A DNA stretch of 64,000 nucleotides. It comes from Pseudomonas orientalis (GTDB lineage: Bacteria > Pseudomonadota > Gammaproteobacteria > Pseudomonadales > Pseudomonadaceae). Below the pieces are notes generated by a model. That model was not told the origin of the DNA and searched no databases. It worked only from the letters and a program-made list of their open reading frames with translations. The DNA is taken from the NCBI RefSeq assembly GCF_001439815.1, contig NZ_JYLM01000002.1:496001-560000 (forward strand), given 5' to 3'. Within the stretch, counting starts at the first letter, position 1; each line of letters begins with the position of its first letter. The position numbers and the translations under genes were made by a program. This document shows positions 45,811 to 54,831 of the stretch, piece after piece.

Positions 45811-47352
45811 TCAATGGCGGGTCAATGACTTAATGAACTCATCGCCGGGTAACGGACGGCCGAACAGGTAGCCTTGCAAAAAATCCACGCCTTTTGCGAC
45901 AAGGTAATCACACTGTTGCGCGGTTTCCACGCCCTCGGCCACGATGCCAAGGTCGAGCTTGGCGGACAGTTCTATGATGCTGTCCAGAATATGTCGCGAG
46001 AGTGCATCCGCCCCGATCATGGCGACGAAGCTTTGATCGATCTTCAAGTAGTCCACATTGAAGTTACGCAAATAACCCAGGCTGGAATGCCCGGTACCGA
46101 AGTCGTCTATGGCGATCATCACGCCCAGCTGGTGCAGCGCGTCGAACAAGCGTTGTGTGGTGTCGGTGGGCTCGATCAACTCGCGCTCGGTCAATTCCAG
46201 TACCAGGGTGACCTGGCCGGGCCGGAAGGCCGCAAGGAACTCCCGGCAGTCGTCCACCAGTTCCAGGTCCTGACAATGACGCGCAGTGATATTCACACCG
46301 ATATGAAAGCCCGGGCTGAAGCGCTCGGCATGCGGTGCCAGTTGCGCGGCAGTCTGGCGCAGCAGGGCGCGCGTCATGGGCACGATCAGTCCGGAGTGCT
46401 CGGCCAGGGGAATGAACAGATCCGGTCGCACCAGGCCCTCTTTCGGGTGTTGCCAGCGCATCAGCACTTCGCAGCCGGCCCATTGGCGCGTGTCGCCGCG
46501 CACCACCGGTTGGAAATACGGAACGAATTCGTTGGCGTCCAGGGCACGTCGCAACTCGTGGGTGGGCGCGCAAGAGCGCTTCTGCAGCCAGTGGGCAAGG
46601 ATGCCGGCCAGCACACCAAAAAACACCACCAGACTGAATACGGCCGGATAGCGCGCCTGCATGTAACGCCAGACCTCACCCTCGGGCATGCCCACGTCGA
46701 CGCTGTATTGATAGCGGTTGGAGGCCAGGACGTGAGGGGCTATGGCAAACTTCGGTGGCGCATCAGTATGGACTTTGCCGCTGGCGTCCAGCCAGTTGGG
46801 CCCCACTTTCAACACCAGGAAAGCGTAGCGGCTGATCAGGCGCAGGGCATTGGTCAGGTGATAGCCGTCAATCGAGGCGAACGCGGCTCGATCACCGTCG
46901 ACCAACCGGTACACCAGCAGTGCGGTGTCCGGTGTGACGGGGTTGCCGTTCATCAACCACAGACGCCCACCCACGTAGTCGTCCGGGTTGACCGGCGACT
47001 CATGCTTGCTGCCGAACAATGAACTGCAATAGATGTTTTTCTGCCAGGACAAGGTGGTGGCGCGCACGAACGGCCGGCGCGTGACCTGCTCACGCAGGGC
47101 CAGCTTCGCCGCGCTGTCACACGGCAAGCCGGCCAGTGGCAACAGGGCCTGCGCCGCGAGTGCGGTGTTGTCGAGCATCAAGTCGAACTGCCTGACCGCC
47201 TCCTGTGCGGTTTGAGCGGTGCTTTGCTCAAGCGTGCGTTCGGCTTGCCAATAAAGAATCACAACCCCCAATAAGACCGGGAGCAGGGCGCAGACGCCGT
47301 TGAAGGCATAACGGGCAACTCGGCTTCGTGGGCCTTTGGAGGTCAGGGGCAT
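45811..47352 (-). CDS. CSS-motif EAL-domain cyclic-di-GMP phosphodiesterase
   Basis: A 513-residue inner-membrane protein: helix 1 (FNGVCALLPVLLGVVILYW), a periplasmic CSS domain (about 40-225) with cysteines in GLPCDS and YCSSLFG, helix 2 (FSLVVFFGVLAGILAHW), then an EAL domain with EVLMRW, NIT, DDFGTGHSS, KIDQSF and EGVE, so catalytic residues look intact. CSS-type PDEs are redox-controlled by periplasmic disulfides. Confidence 0.88.
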   Translation of the reverse strand: MPLTSKGPRSRVARYAFNGVCALLPVLLGVVILYWQAERTLEQSTAQTAQEAVRQFDLMLDNTALAAQALLPLAGLPCDSAAKLALREQVTRRPFVRATTLSWQKNIYCSSLFGSKHESPVNPDDYVGGRLWLMNGNPVTPDTALLVYRLVDGDRAAFASIDGYHLTNALRLISRYAFLVLKVGPNWLDASGKVHTDAPPKFAIAPHVLASNRYQYSVDVGMPEGEVWRYMQARYPAVFSLVVFFGVLAGILAHWLQKRSCAPTHELRRALDANEFVPYFQPVVRGDTRQWAGCEVLMRWQHPKEGLVRPDLFIPLAEHSGLIVPMTRALLRQTAAQLAPHAERFSPGFHIGVNITARHCQDLELVDDCREFLAAFRPGQVTLVLELTERELIEPTDTTQRLFDALHQLGVMIAIDDFGTGHSSLGYLRNFNVDYLKIDQSFVAMIGADALSRHILDSIIELSAKLDLGIVAEGVETAQQCDYLVAKGVDFLQGYLFGRPLPGDEFIKSLTRH

Positions 47353-47551
47353 AGAGGCGCGGCCATGCAGAAAAGAAGGGGACTATGCCGATGATAGATG
47401 GCATTGCCACAAGGCGCTCAGCAAAACGTAACAGTGCATGCCTCAGGGGCAATGAGTTCAAGGCGCAGCGGGATACAGCATTTGTGCCAGTGCAATGAAC
47501 GCGAGTGTCGCGGGTGACAACCGGCGGCGGTCGAGCACCGCCGGTGCCAAA

Positions 47552-47573
47552 GGGGGAGCATGCTCCCCCAGGC
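47552..47573 (-). terminator. Terminator of the biosynthetic operon
   Basis: GGGGGAGCATGCTCCCCC perfect palindrome seven bases after the aminotransferase stop, followed on the minus strand by TTT. A second hairpin (CCGGCGG / CCGCCGG at 47521-47543) follows. Confidence 0.6.
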
Positions 47574-47575
47574 TG

Positions 47576-48424
47576 TCAGTGCGATGAGCGCATCACGATT
47601 TTTTTGTATTCTGCGGTCAGCGACTCGACCCATGGATTCTTTTCATAAATCACGTCATCAATGCGACTGACCTCGGTGATTTCCATGGCGGTGCCACATA
47701 GAAAGGCGCCGTCAAAGTGGCCCAGTTCCGAGCTTGAAATATCGCGCTGCACAATTTGCAAATCCAGTGTGTGAGACAGTTCGTCAATGATGACGCGACG
47801 GGTGATGCCTGCCAGGGCCATTTCGGTGGTCGGTGTAATGAGTTGGTTTCCTTTCACAAAAAAGACGTTGGATCCACTCGACTCGCAGACAGTGTCAGTC
47901 GTCGAAAGGAACAACACATCATCGAATGCATCACCTTTGTCACGAAAGCTCAAGAAACTGAGCGCATACGTGGACGAGTTTTTTGCCTGATAGGGGTGAC
48001 AGTGAGCCGGTGCTCGGCGCCAATTGGCTATCGTCAGCCGGTAAGGTGTGGTGGCGGACTTGGGGGCGAATGGCAGGACAAATATCACTACTTTGCTGCG
48101 ACAGCCGCGCCCCATGAAACTGACGTCGGCGTCGTCATAGAACACGATGATTTTAATGTACGCGTCTACAAGTCCGTTTCGCGCCAGCAGTTCATTGCAA
48201 GCGTCGGTCAGCGTGGCGTTGCTGTAGTGCAATTGGTGTTTGAACAGCTGCGCCGACTGTTGCAGACGTTGCAGGTGTTCCTCGCATTTGAAAATCCTTG
48301 CGTCGTAACTGCGCATTCCCTCGTAGACCGACGAGGCATAAGAAAGCGAGTGAGTGACGGGTGAAAAAGTTATCTGATCCGTCTGGAGGTATTGGCCGTC
48401 CAGCCACGCGATTGCCGTAGTCAT
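47576..48424 (-). CDS. Class IV PLP aminotransferase (IlvE/Dat-like)
   Basis: A 282-residue fold-type IV PLP enzyme. N-terminal WLDGQYL and SYASSVYEGMRSYDARIF, catalytic K148 in YQAKNSSTY, and phosphate-binding CESSGSNVFFVKG and LAGITRRVII. It resembles branched-chain aminotransferases but is shorter and divergent, so a dedicated pathway role is likely. Last gene of the six-gene operon; 52 bases separate it from the dioxygenase gene. Confidence 0.85.
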   Translation of the reverse strand: MTTAIAWLDGQYLQTDQITFSPVTHSLSYASSVYEGMRSYDARIFKCEEHLQRLQQSAQLFKHQLHYSNATLTDACNELLARNGLVDAYIKIIVFYDDADVSFMGRGCRSKVVIFVLPFAPKSATTPYRLTIANWRRAPAHCHPYQAKNSSTYALSFLSFRDKGDAFDDVLFLSTTDTVCESSGSNVFFVKGNQLITPTTEMALAGITRRVIIDELSHTLDLQIVQRDISSSELGHFDGAFLCGTAMEITEVSRIDDVIYEKNPWVESLTAEYKKIVMRSSH

Positions 48425-48476
48425 GATCCATTCCCTGGTTGATGATTGAAGTGGGTTCTAATGGCGACGAGGGGGA

Positions 48477-49364
48477 TCAGTGATTGAAGACTTCACGCGC
48501 GGTCAGTGCGTTGTAGAACTCGCCCTTGATCAGGCCTTCGCCTTCGTAGCTGTTCGGACGTCCACCTTGAAGCTCGAGCTCCTTGATGATGGATTCGTAG
48601 GCGTCCACGGGGACAATCCTGAAATCCATGCTCACACGCGTCATGTCCTCAGTGTTCTCTGCGGTCCCGTGTAACACCCGTGGATCGAACATCAGACACT
48701 GGCCATACCGAAGGTTGGTCGGCATGGCATCCGTCCGAAGGTCTGCCATCAATTGTGGGCGTTGCTTTGCATAATCGAAAAAAGCGACCCGGCTGTCCTT
48801 GTATTCGTCGTAGCTGTAATTTTGATCTTGAGCGAACGTTTTCAGGGTGCGGATGCTGGTGTGCTTGGAGCAAACGCTGAGTGCTGCTGTATTCTTCACG
48901 TCGCAGAACGGCAACCACATGTTGATTTGCTGGAAGTAATCGCCGAGCAGGGTGTCCGAATGGTGAGTGAATAATTCACCGTCCGGCAGCCTGTAACGAT
49001 CATCCAGTTTTGCGGGGATGTGGTAGCGCACCAACGGGTTATGTTCGAACACGAAGTCGAAACCCAGGTGTTGGCTGAGCCAATTAACAAATTTGTAGTA
49101 CGCCTCGATCATCGGCGCCCCCAATGTTTGTAGCGGGTCATGCCAATGGCCGGAGTCCTCCAGGTGCTGACTGATTTCTTCCCGACCAAGGCTTTCATGA
49201 ATCTTGTTCAGCGCAAAATCATTCCTGAGGTTGTAGCGACCGACCAGCGTCTGCTGAAGTGTACCGGCCAGGTCAAAGGTCGACGTCGGGTAATCCATAA
49301 TCGAGATGCCATTCTCTATTATGTGTTCGCTATTGAGTTGCTGGCTTATATCAAAAAAAGACAT
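48477..49364 (-). CDS. Fe(II)/2-oxoglutarate dioxygenase (phytanoyl-CoA hydroxylase / StrG-like)
   Basis: A 295-residue double-stranded beta-helix oxygenase. The facial triad is H135-S-D137 in THHSDTL and H232 in RVLHGT; R243 is a candidate 2-oxoglutarate anchor. The aspartate is kept, so it is predicted to hydroxylate or desaturate rather than halogenate. The ATG at 49364 has AAGGAG. It sits in the operon between the aminotransferase and acyltransferase genes, so its substrate is probably the pathway amino acid or its conjugate. Confidence 0.8.
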   Translation of the reverse strand: MSFFDISQQLNSEHIIENGISIMDYPTSTFDLAGTLQQTLVGRYNLRNDFALNKIHESLGREEISQHLEDSGHWHDPLQTLGAPMIEAYYKFVNWLSQHLGFDFVFEHNPLVRYHIPAKLDDRYRLPDGELFTHHSDTLLGDYFQQINMWLPFCDVKNTAALSVCSKHTSIRTLKTFAQDQNYSYDEYKDSRVAFFDYAKQRPQLMADLRTDAMPTNLRYGQCLMFDPRVLHGTAENTEDMTRVSMDFRIVPVDAYESIIKELELQGGRPNSYEGEGLIKGEFYNALTAREVFNH

Positions 49365-49377
49365 GTAAAACTCCTTG

Positions 49378-50313
49378 TCAGCGGTCTCTCTTGGTTGAAA
49401 ATTCATGCATTTGTTCTTGTTGGCCAGTTCTGATGGGGATTAACCAGTTTTCCAGGTCGACCACCAGGTTGGAGCCCATGCGTTTTTTTATATCGATGGC
49501 CCCGCGACCCAGACAACTTGTCTTGAATCCCAATTCGTCAGCCACTCGATACAGTTGATAGTAATCGCTGACGTATAAGTTAAGTCCCGGTGGCACCTGA
49601 CTGCGATCTTGACCTTGTACCAATTGGGAGAAAACGCCTTGTTGCTCATCCGCGTAACTCAGGGAGCCATAGACGGGCACATTGTTCGATTTTTCGTAGT
49701 TCATTTTTATGTAGTACTTTGAACCTTCCGTTGAGCGTGCCAGCGCCTGCATCGCCTCAAGCGAATAAAGGTTCCTTACGTGCTGATATTTGTCCACGTT
49801 GAACGACTGCAGCGTTGAAAAGGCTTTGAGCACTTCACCGTTTCCAGGCAATTCGCTGAGGCGATACACCTGTGTATGGCAAAGGTCCTCGGCCCTTCGG
49901 GTCAGGCGTACCATTTCTTTGTACGGCTTTCTGCCCATAATCGTGAGCAGGCAATCGTCCAGGTTTCCCTCAACGCGCAGATACGCGACTTGCATGAAGG
50001 GCACCGGGATAATGTCTGTTTCGTATTGTTGGCGCAGCGAGCTGCTGGTCTTTTCCAAGGACGGTACCAGTAGCCAATCGGCGGTATGTGCCTCTTGTAT
50101 CAATTGGTTCAAGAACTGCGGCTCCGGCTGCGTGGTGACCGGCAGGTAAAAAAAACCGGGCGCCACATAGGCCTGTTCCTCATGCAGGGCGTTGTGCTGA
50201 TCCACCGTTCCTTTAAGCGTTGCTTCCCAGTGGGCAATCCCGCTCAAGGGCAGTTGTGGGTTAGAGACGCCATAACTGATACAAAACGCATCCCGTTGCG
50301 CGTGTAACTCCAT
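49378..50313 (-). CDS. FemAB/GNAT-like acyltransferase (tentative)
   Basis: A 311-residue protein with no obvious signal or membrane segment. The C-terminal half (GSKYYIKMNYEKSNNVPVYG to LGFKTSCLGRGAIDIKKRMG) looks like the GNAT fold of FemAB-like proteins, some of which transfer amino acids from aminoacyl-tRNA. The N-terminal half is unfamiliar. Assignment is by pattern only. AAGGA precedes the ATG; 13 bases separate it from the dioxygenase gene. Confidence 0.5.
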   Translation of the reverse strand: MELHAQRDAFCISYGVSNPQLPLSGIAHWEATLKGTVDQHNALHEEQAYVAPGFFYLPVTTQPEPQFLNQLIQEAHTADWLLVPSLEKTSSSLRQQYETDIIPVPFMQVAYLRVEGNLDDCLLTIMGRKPYKEMVRLTRRAEDLCHTQVYRLSELPGNGEVLKAFSTLQSFNVDKYQHVRNLYSLEAMQALARSTEGSKYYIKMNYEKSNNVPVYGSLSYADEQQGVFSQLVQGQDRSQVPPGLNLYVSDYYQLYRVADELGFKTSCLGRGAIDIKKRMGSNLVVDLENWLIPIRTGQQEQMHEFSTKRDR

Positions 50314-50350
50314 GTTGACGATCCTTGTATAACGGCGTGTGAGGATGTGT

Positions 50351-53300
50351 TTATTCTGTTTTTTCAACCATGCGCTTTTCATGGTTGAAGTTGAAGTTCC
50401 TGTTTCCAAGCGTGGAAAGTTCAGGGTTGTGCGTGATGATGAAAAACAAGGTTTGCGGCAGCGCAGTAATCACTTTCTTGATGAGTTGCAGTTCTTCGGC
50501 ACTGCTTAGCTCCGAGGTGGCCTCGTCGAGAATGGCAATGGCCGGCGTATTGATAGTCAGATCAAGCAACGCGAGTCGTTGAAGTTCTGACTTGCTCAGG
50601 TTTATTTCTCCACTCCAGGGAACCTGTTGATTAAAACCATCCGGCAAGCGCTCGACAATGTCCGAAAGTCCAAGATAAGCCGCTCGCTGATAGAGTTCTT
50701 CGCGTGACGGACTATTGAAATGTTCGATCAGCAAACCCGGTTTGAATATCGGACTGGAGGTCAGTAACTGCACTTCTTCGGCATGTTGTCGTGCCAGATA
50801 CCCATCAGTGCCGCCCAGTGTAGAGATCTTCCCCAGACTTGGCAGCAGGCTGCCCACCACCAGATTGGCAAAGGTTGATTTGCCAACGCCGCTGGCTCCC
50901 ATGATCACCACCACATCGTTCTCGTGAAACGCCTGGTCGAATTGTTCGAGCACCGTTGTTCCGCTGCACGGGTTAACAAACGTGACGTTTGAAAACGCCA
51001 CCAGTGGCGCATTCTCACGAGCCTGTTGGCGCCTTGGCGCTGTCGCCGGGAAGGTGCCAGCCACCACCAGGCGATCTGCGCTGTCGAGGACTTGTCGTAG
51101 TTCCACCGCGCATCTGCCCAAGCGGGCAAAAATCGCAATCAGGCTGTAGGAGAGACTCACCGCCAGCACGTTAGCCATGGTCCCTGTGCCGGTGGCGTGA
51201 AAGTAAATCGTTGACGCTACGATACCGACCAGGAAAAAAACGCCCATCAAGTCCAGTTTGTAGCTGTACCAGCGACGCGTCGCGGCGTTATCCAGAGACG
51301 CGAAGGCCCGAGTGGCCAGGCTGGCGCTCAACCAATCAAGGATGCTTGAGTTGTTCGCGGTGCTGTCAAATCGGCCGCCATCCCAGTTCAGCGCTTGAAC
51401 GCGTGAAAACAATACGGCGGTCGCGTCGATTTCCCGGGTATTGTACCTCTGCAACAACTCGCCGGAGCGTCTTGCCCCCCGCCAGTAAAACAGGCCGATA
51501 AGAATGAACGGAAATACTACGTAGATGTTGTTCAGGACGACGTAGCCCGTCGTGACGAATAGCAAGGTTGCCGCGCTGACGGTCTCCAGCAACAGCACGG
51601 GCAATACTTCGTCGACGCGCCGCTGGTCCCATGTCAGCTTGTTTTGGCTGTCGCGATTGATTTCCTGGGTCAGGTGCTTATCCAGGCCAGGGTTCATCAA
51701 ATAGGAGAAGTAGCGGATGCATTGTGCCGACGCCGCCTCAATGCTTTTCCTGACCGTCATCAACGCCCCGGAAATCGACAGTAAGGCACTCACCAGTAGA
51801 ACGCTGGCCAGTCCGATCAAGGATGCGTGCAGGTGAGTACTCAGATAACCGCTGGCGATCAGGTAGTCACCGGCAATGGTGAGCACTTCTTTGAGCGCCA
51901 GCACAATGAAGGCAATCAGCGTAATGGTTCCTATGCCAAAACCCATCAGGCTGCTGGTCATTGACCTGGAATATTTTGCCGGGTCGTCTGCCGTCGAGCG
52001 ATCTGCCTCTGGCGCCGACCGGACAGGAACAGGACGTACAACCGGTGCGGCGGCACGTCGAAAGCGGGCGGCAGCGTAATGGATTTTCACGTCAGTGACC
52101 CTGCCTTCAGAGACAGTCCAGACTTCCTCGGCGGCGTCTTTTTCTTCTGGTTTGTCCGTGACGAACATCACCCTGGTGTCGCGCCACGGGCCTTGCAGCA
52201 GTGACGTCAACAATCCAGCGGCTAGCGTTTCGTCCAGCCCCGAGGTGGGTTGATCAATGTAGATCCACTCTGGTTGCGCCAGCAAAGCGCGGACCAGTTC
52301 AAAGCGTTTTCCCTGGCCTCTGGAAACGTCCCAGTGGGTCTTGGCGCCATGGTTCCGCTCATTGATGTAATCGAGGTAGAACTGCTCGGGCAAGCGTGCG
52401 AGGGCGACGGCATTTCGCACCTCTTCGTCTGAAAAGTCCCGGCGATAGAGACTCAGGTTTTCGCCAAGACCCCCGGCAAATATCCACGGCTCGTCCGGAA
52501 TGAAAATCGCCTGGCCGACAGCCTCAGGAAAACGTTGCGCACAGTTTCTCAGCACGGACGTCTTGCCACTGCCTGCGGCACCGACGATAGCGATATGTTT
52601 CGCCGTCGTGGAAGGCATCGTTGGCATTTCGGGAGGGAGTGTACTGGGCTCACGGCCATCAAGGTATTGCTCTATATGCTGGTGACCGACAATCCCTTGA
52701 GAGATGCTTTGCACAATGTCCGGAATATTATTGGCGACCGATCTCAGTCCACCGATCAATGCGATGGCGGCAAGCACCCCGGGCGCATCGACGTGGCCCA
52801 GGTAGAACAGTTGCAACAGAGCCGAGCTCAACAGCGCGGCGATGGGCGTCATGGTCGAGATCAGGCTGATAGCCGCTACCAGACGGGCAGCTTTTTTCAG
52901 AGAGGCTTCTTCAAGGTTTCGTTTGGAGGCATAGTCGCGAATCAATTCGGCATTCCAGTTTTTCAGGCAGGCCTGGCGCCGATTTTTTGTCGCGAATGCT
53001 CCTATTTCTATGCGCTGAGTGGAGCTCAACGACAGCTGTTCATAGGTCATGTTCAGTCGTTGGGCAATCCAGAACACGGTCAGTGAACTGCCGACAATGA
53101 CGGCCAAGGCGGCCATTGCACTGACACCCAGGGCAAAAAAGAAAAACGTGGACGTGAAGATGACCGTTGCGAGCGCCAGGGTGATCGTGATCAACCCTGA
53201 CCATGACGATTCGACACGTGCCGCTTCGCGGTCAAACAACGTGGTCAGGCTGAGCGGGAAAGTGCCGCTCTGTGCAGCAGTCCTTTTGAGTAAAATCCGT

Positions 53301-53716
53301 TGTTCCACATAAGAACGACTGCCGACACCGACCAGCTCAGCCAGAAAGAACGTGTGGTTGAGTGCCAGCCAGGCGCAGTAAGTCAGCGCCAGGCAGGTGG
53401 CGCCCTGCGTGATGTTCGAGAGGACTGGCGAGTCATCCTGCATGAGTTGCGCCAGCAGTGATTTGAGGTAGATTGCGGCGCCAAAAGCCGCCGCGGTATG
53501 CACCCCGATCGCCACCAGCGCCAACATGACATCCCGTTTGAGGGCTGCAAAAATCCTGATATGAAGCCGTCCTTTCCCGGCTCCCCGCGCATCATGGACG
53601 ACGGCCTTGCACCAGCGTTGCCAGCGAGAAGCGTGGACCGAATCTGCACCCCGATTTCGTTCAGGCTCAGGCGTGCGAAACCACAGGATAGTCTTCAGGA
53701 TTTCTGCAATCTTCAT
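50351..53716 (-). CDS. Single-chain full-length ABC exporter (TMD-NBD-TMD-NBD) with asymmetric ATP sites
   Basis: A 1121-residue protein with four ABC-exporter domains in one chain, rare in bacteria. TMD1 about 60-345; NBD1 with Walker A G379-S387, signature VSRGQ (464-468), and Walker B IDQP with Q489 where Glu is expected and D521 where the H-loop His is expected. TMD2 about 590-890; NBD2 with Walker A 940-948, a degenerate signature LSKSE (1040-1044), intact ILDEATS (E1065) and H1096. This gives one consensus and one degenerate site, as in ABCC-type exporters. It probably exports the cluster product. Confidence 0.88.
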   Translation of the reverse strand: MKIAEILKTILWFRTPEPERNRGADSVHASRWQRWCKAVVHDARGAGKGRLHIRIFAALKRDVMLALVAIGVHTAAAFGAAIYLKSLLAQLMQDDSPVLSNITQGATCLALTYCAWLALNHTFFLAELVGVGSRSYVEQRILLKRTAAQSGTFPLSLTTLFDREAARVESSWSGLITITLALATVIFTSTFFFFALGVSAMAALAVIVGSSLTVFWIAQRLNMTYEQLSLSSTQRIEIGAFATKNRRQACLKNWNAELIRDYASKRNLEEASLKKAARLVAAISLISTMTPIAALLSSALLQLFYLGHVDAPGVLAAIALIGGLRSVANNIPDIVQSISQGIVGHQHIEQYLDGREPSTLPPEMPTMPSTTAKHIAIVGAAGSGKTSVLRNCAQRFPEAVGQAIFIPDEPWIFAGGLGENLSLYRRDFSDEEVRNAVALARLPEQFYLDYINERNHGAKTHWDVSRGQGKRFELVRALLAQPEWIYIDQPTSGLDETLAAGLLTSLLQGPWRDTRVMFVTDKPEEKDAAEEVWTVSEGRVTDVKIHYAAARFRRAAAPVVRPVPVRSAPEADRSTADDPAKYSRSMTSSLMGFGIGTITLIAFIVLALKEVLTIAGDYLIASGYLSTHLHASLIGLASVLLVSALLSISGALMTVRKSIEAASAQCIRYFSYLMNPGLDKHLTQEINRDSQNKLTWDQRRVDEVLPVLLLETVSAATLLFVTTGYVVLNNIYVVFPFILIGLFYWRGARRSGELLQRYNTREIDATAVLFSRVQALNWDGGRFDSTANNSSILDWLSASLATRAFASLDNAATRRWYSYKLDLMGVFFLVGIVASTIYFHATGTGTMANVLAVSLSYSLIAIFARLGRCAVELRQVLDSADRLVVAGTFPATAPRRQQARENAPLVAFSNVTFVNPCSGTTVLEQFDQAFHENDVVVIMGASGVGKSTFANLVVGSLLPSLGKISTLGGTDGYLARQHAEEVQLLTSSPIFKPGLLIEHFNSPSREELYQRAAYLGLSDIVERLPDGFNQQVPWSGEINLSKSELQRLALLDLTINTPAIAILDEATSELSSAEELQLIKKVITALPQTLFFIITHNPELSTLGNRNFNFNHEKRMVEKTE

Positions 53717-53721
53717 GAGGG

Positions 53722-54807
53722 TCAGCTATATACCGGTACAGGTTGAGCAGCAGTGGGTGTTGCGCGCACCGGGTGGTCCGAACAGGCTATATCGGAAAGT
53801 CGATCGCACAGGAGGGTGATCATGCTCCAGCCTTCGCTCAGGGTTTCACGCAGCTCTTCGATTTCCTTTGGCGACGCCTGGTTCAGCAGTTCTATGCCCA
53901 TGCTGACGTGGCTGCCATCGTCTTCACCATGTTCCTGGAAGTGCGGCATGCTGGCGAATACCCGAGCGGCCTCGCTATGAAAGATCTCACCGCTGCCTTC
54001 CAGTACGACGTGCATCAACAGCGTCTTGACCATGTCGCTCTTGTAGAGCATCTGGTGCCTGAACCATTCCATGGTGGAATGAAAGGCTGCATCCGAGACG
54101 GGCGAATGGCGAGCATCGCGCTGATTGCGCAGGTTGTTGTTATGCCCCAGTTCTTCCACCAGATGCTCAAGGGCAATTTTCTTGTGCGCAGGGTCACGCG
54201 TCATCGCCACCCGGATATGCAGCAGGTCCTGAAACATGTCTGACCAGGTCTGCAGGCAGTCGAGGAGTTTTTCGCGCACTTCGGGCTGATCGATTGACGG
54301 CGAATTGACCAGCGACAACAGTCGGCTGTTCTTGAAGCTATCCAGATAAGCCTCGTTATCGCGTAACAGCGCATCGGCGGGCTTCGCAATGTCTGTTTCC
54401 TGAGGTTTGAAGACGACATTCGGTCGTGTGGTGTCTTCGTACAGGGCCTTGCCGTTGAACTGGATGGACAGCGCCCAGAACCCCTCATGGGTGCCTTTGA
54501 AACCATGCAAGGAGTGGGGCGGCACCAATACCATATCGCCGGCCTCTATATTACGTTCGGTCGCCCCCAGGGTTTTCCCCGAACCGTCACAAATCAGGAT
54601 CAGGCTCGCTTCGGGATGTTGGTGGACCGACAGTTCCTGGTCCTTTTCGAGCCGAACCCAACTGATGGCCAGCTCACTTTGGGACGGAATGAACTCAGCC
54701 AGCGCAGGATGCTGGGAGAATATTTTTACAACGCCTAAATCGTGCAAGGCGCCATTCACCACAACGCTGTTGAGGGTTGCGATATCGTTACGGGAGATGA
54801 CTTCCAT
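53722..54807 (-). CDS. Cupin fused to haem-oxygenase-like diiron oxidase (HDO)
   Basis: A 361-residue two-domain metalloenzyme. The N-terminal cupin (about 20-125) has H62-x-H64, E66 and H98/H101 as likely mononuclear-metal ligands. The C-terminal helical domain (about 150-340) carries HDO-type ligands: E219-x2-H222 in VEELGHN, acidic residues E270/E274, and H293-x3-D297-x2-H300 in QEHGEDDGSH. HDO enzymes perform N-oxygenation, C-C cleavage or desaturation; SznF has the same two domain types but in the opposite order. It starts 24 bases after the ATP-grasp gene and ends 5 bases before the ABC gene. Confidence 0.78.
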   Translation of the reverse strand: MEVISRNDIATLNSVVVNGALHDLGVVKIFSQHPALAEFIPSQSELAISWVRLEKDQELSVHQHPEASLILICDGSGKTLGATERNIEAGDMVLVPPHSLHGFKGTHEGFWALSIQFNGKALYEDTTRPNVVFKPQETDIAKPADALLRDNEAYLDSFKNSRLLSLVNSPSIDQPEVREKLLDCLQTWSDMFQDLLHIRVAMTRDPAHKKIALEHLVEELGHNNNLRNQRDARHSPVSDAAFHSTMEWFRHQMLYKSDMVKTLLMHVVLEGSGEIFHSEAARVFASMPHFQEHGEDDGSHVSMGIELLNQASPKEIEELRETLSEGWSMITLLCDRLSDIACSDHPVRATPTAAQPVPVYS

Positions 54808-54831
54808 ATCTGCTCTACCTTTTGTGAATAA

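Noticed and set aside
48477-49364. 2OG-dependent halogenase of the BesD type
   Set aside because: Halogenases replace the Asp/Glu of the HxD motif with Ala or Gly; here D137 is present.
53722-54807. Direct SznF orthologue making an N-nitroso product
   Set aside because: Domain order is reversed, and no other streptozotocin-type gene is present; only shared domain types can be claimed.
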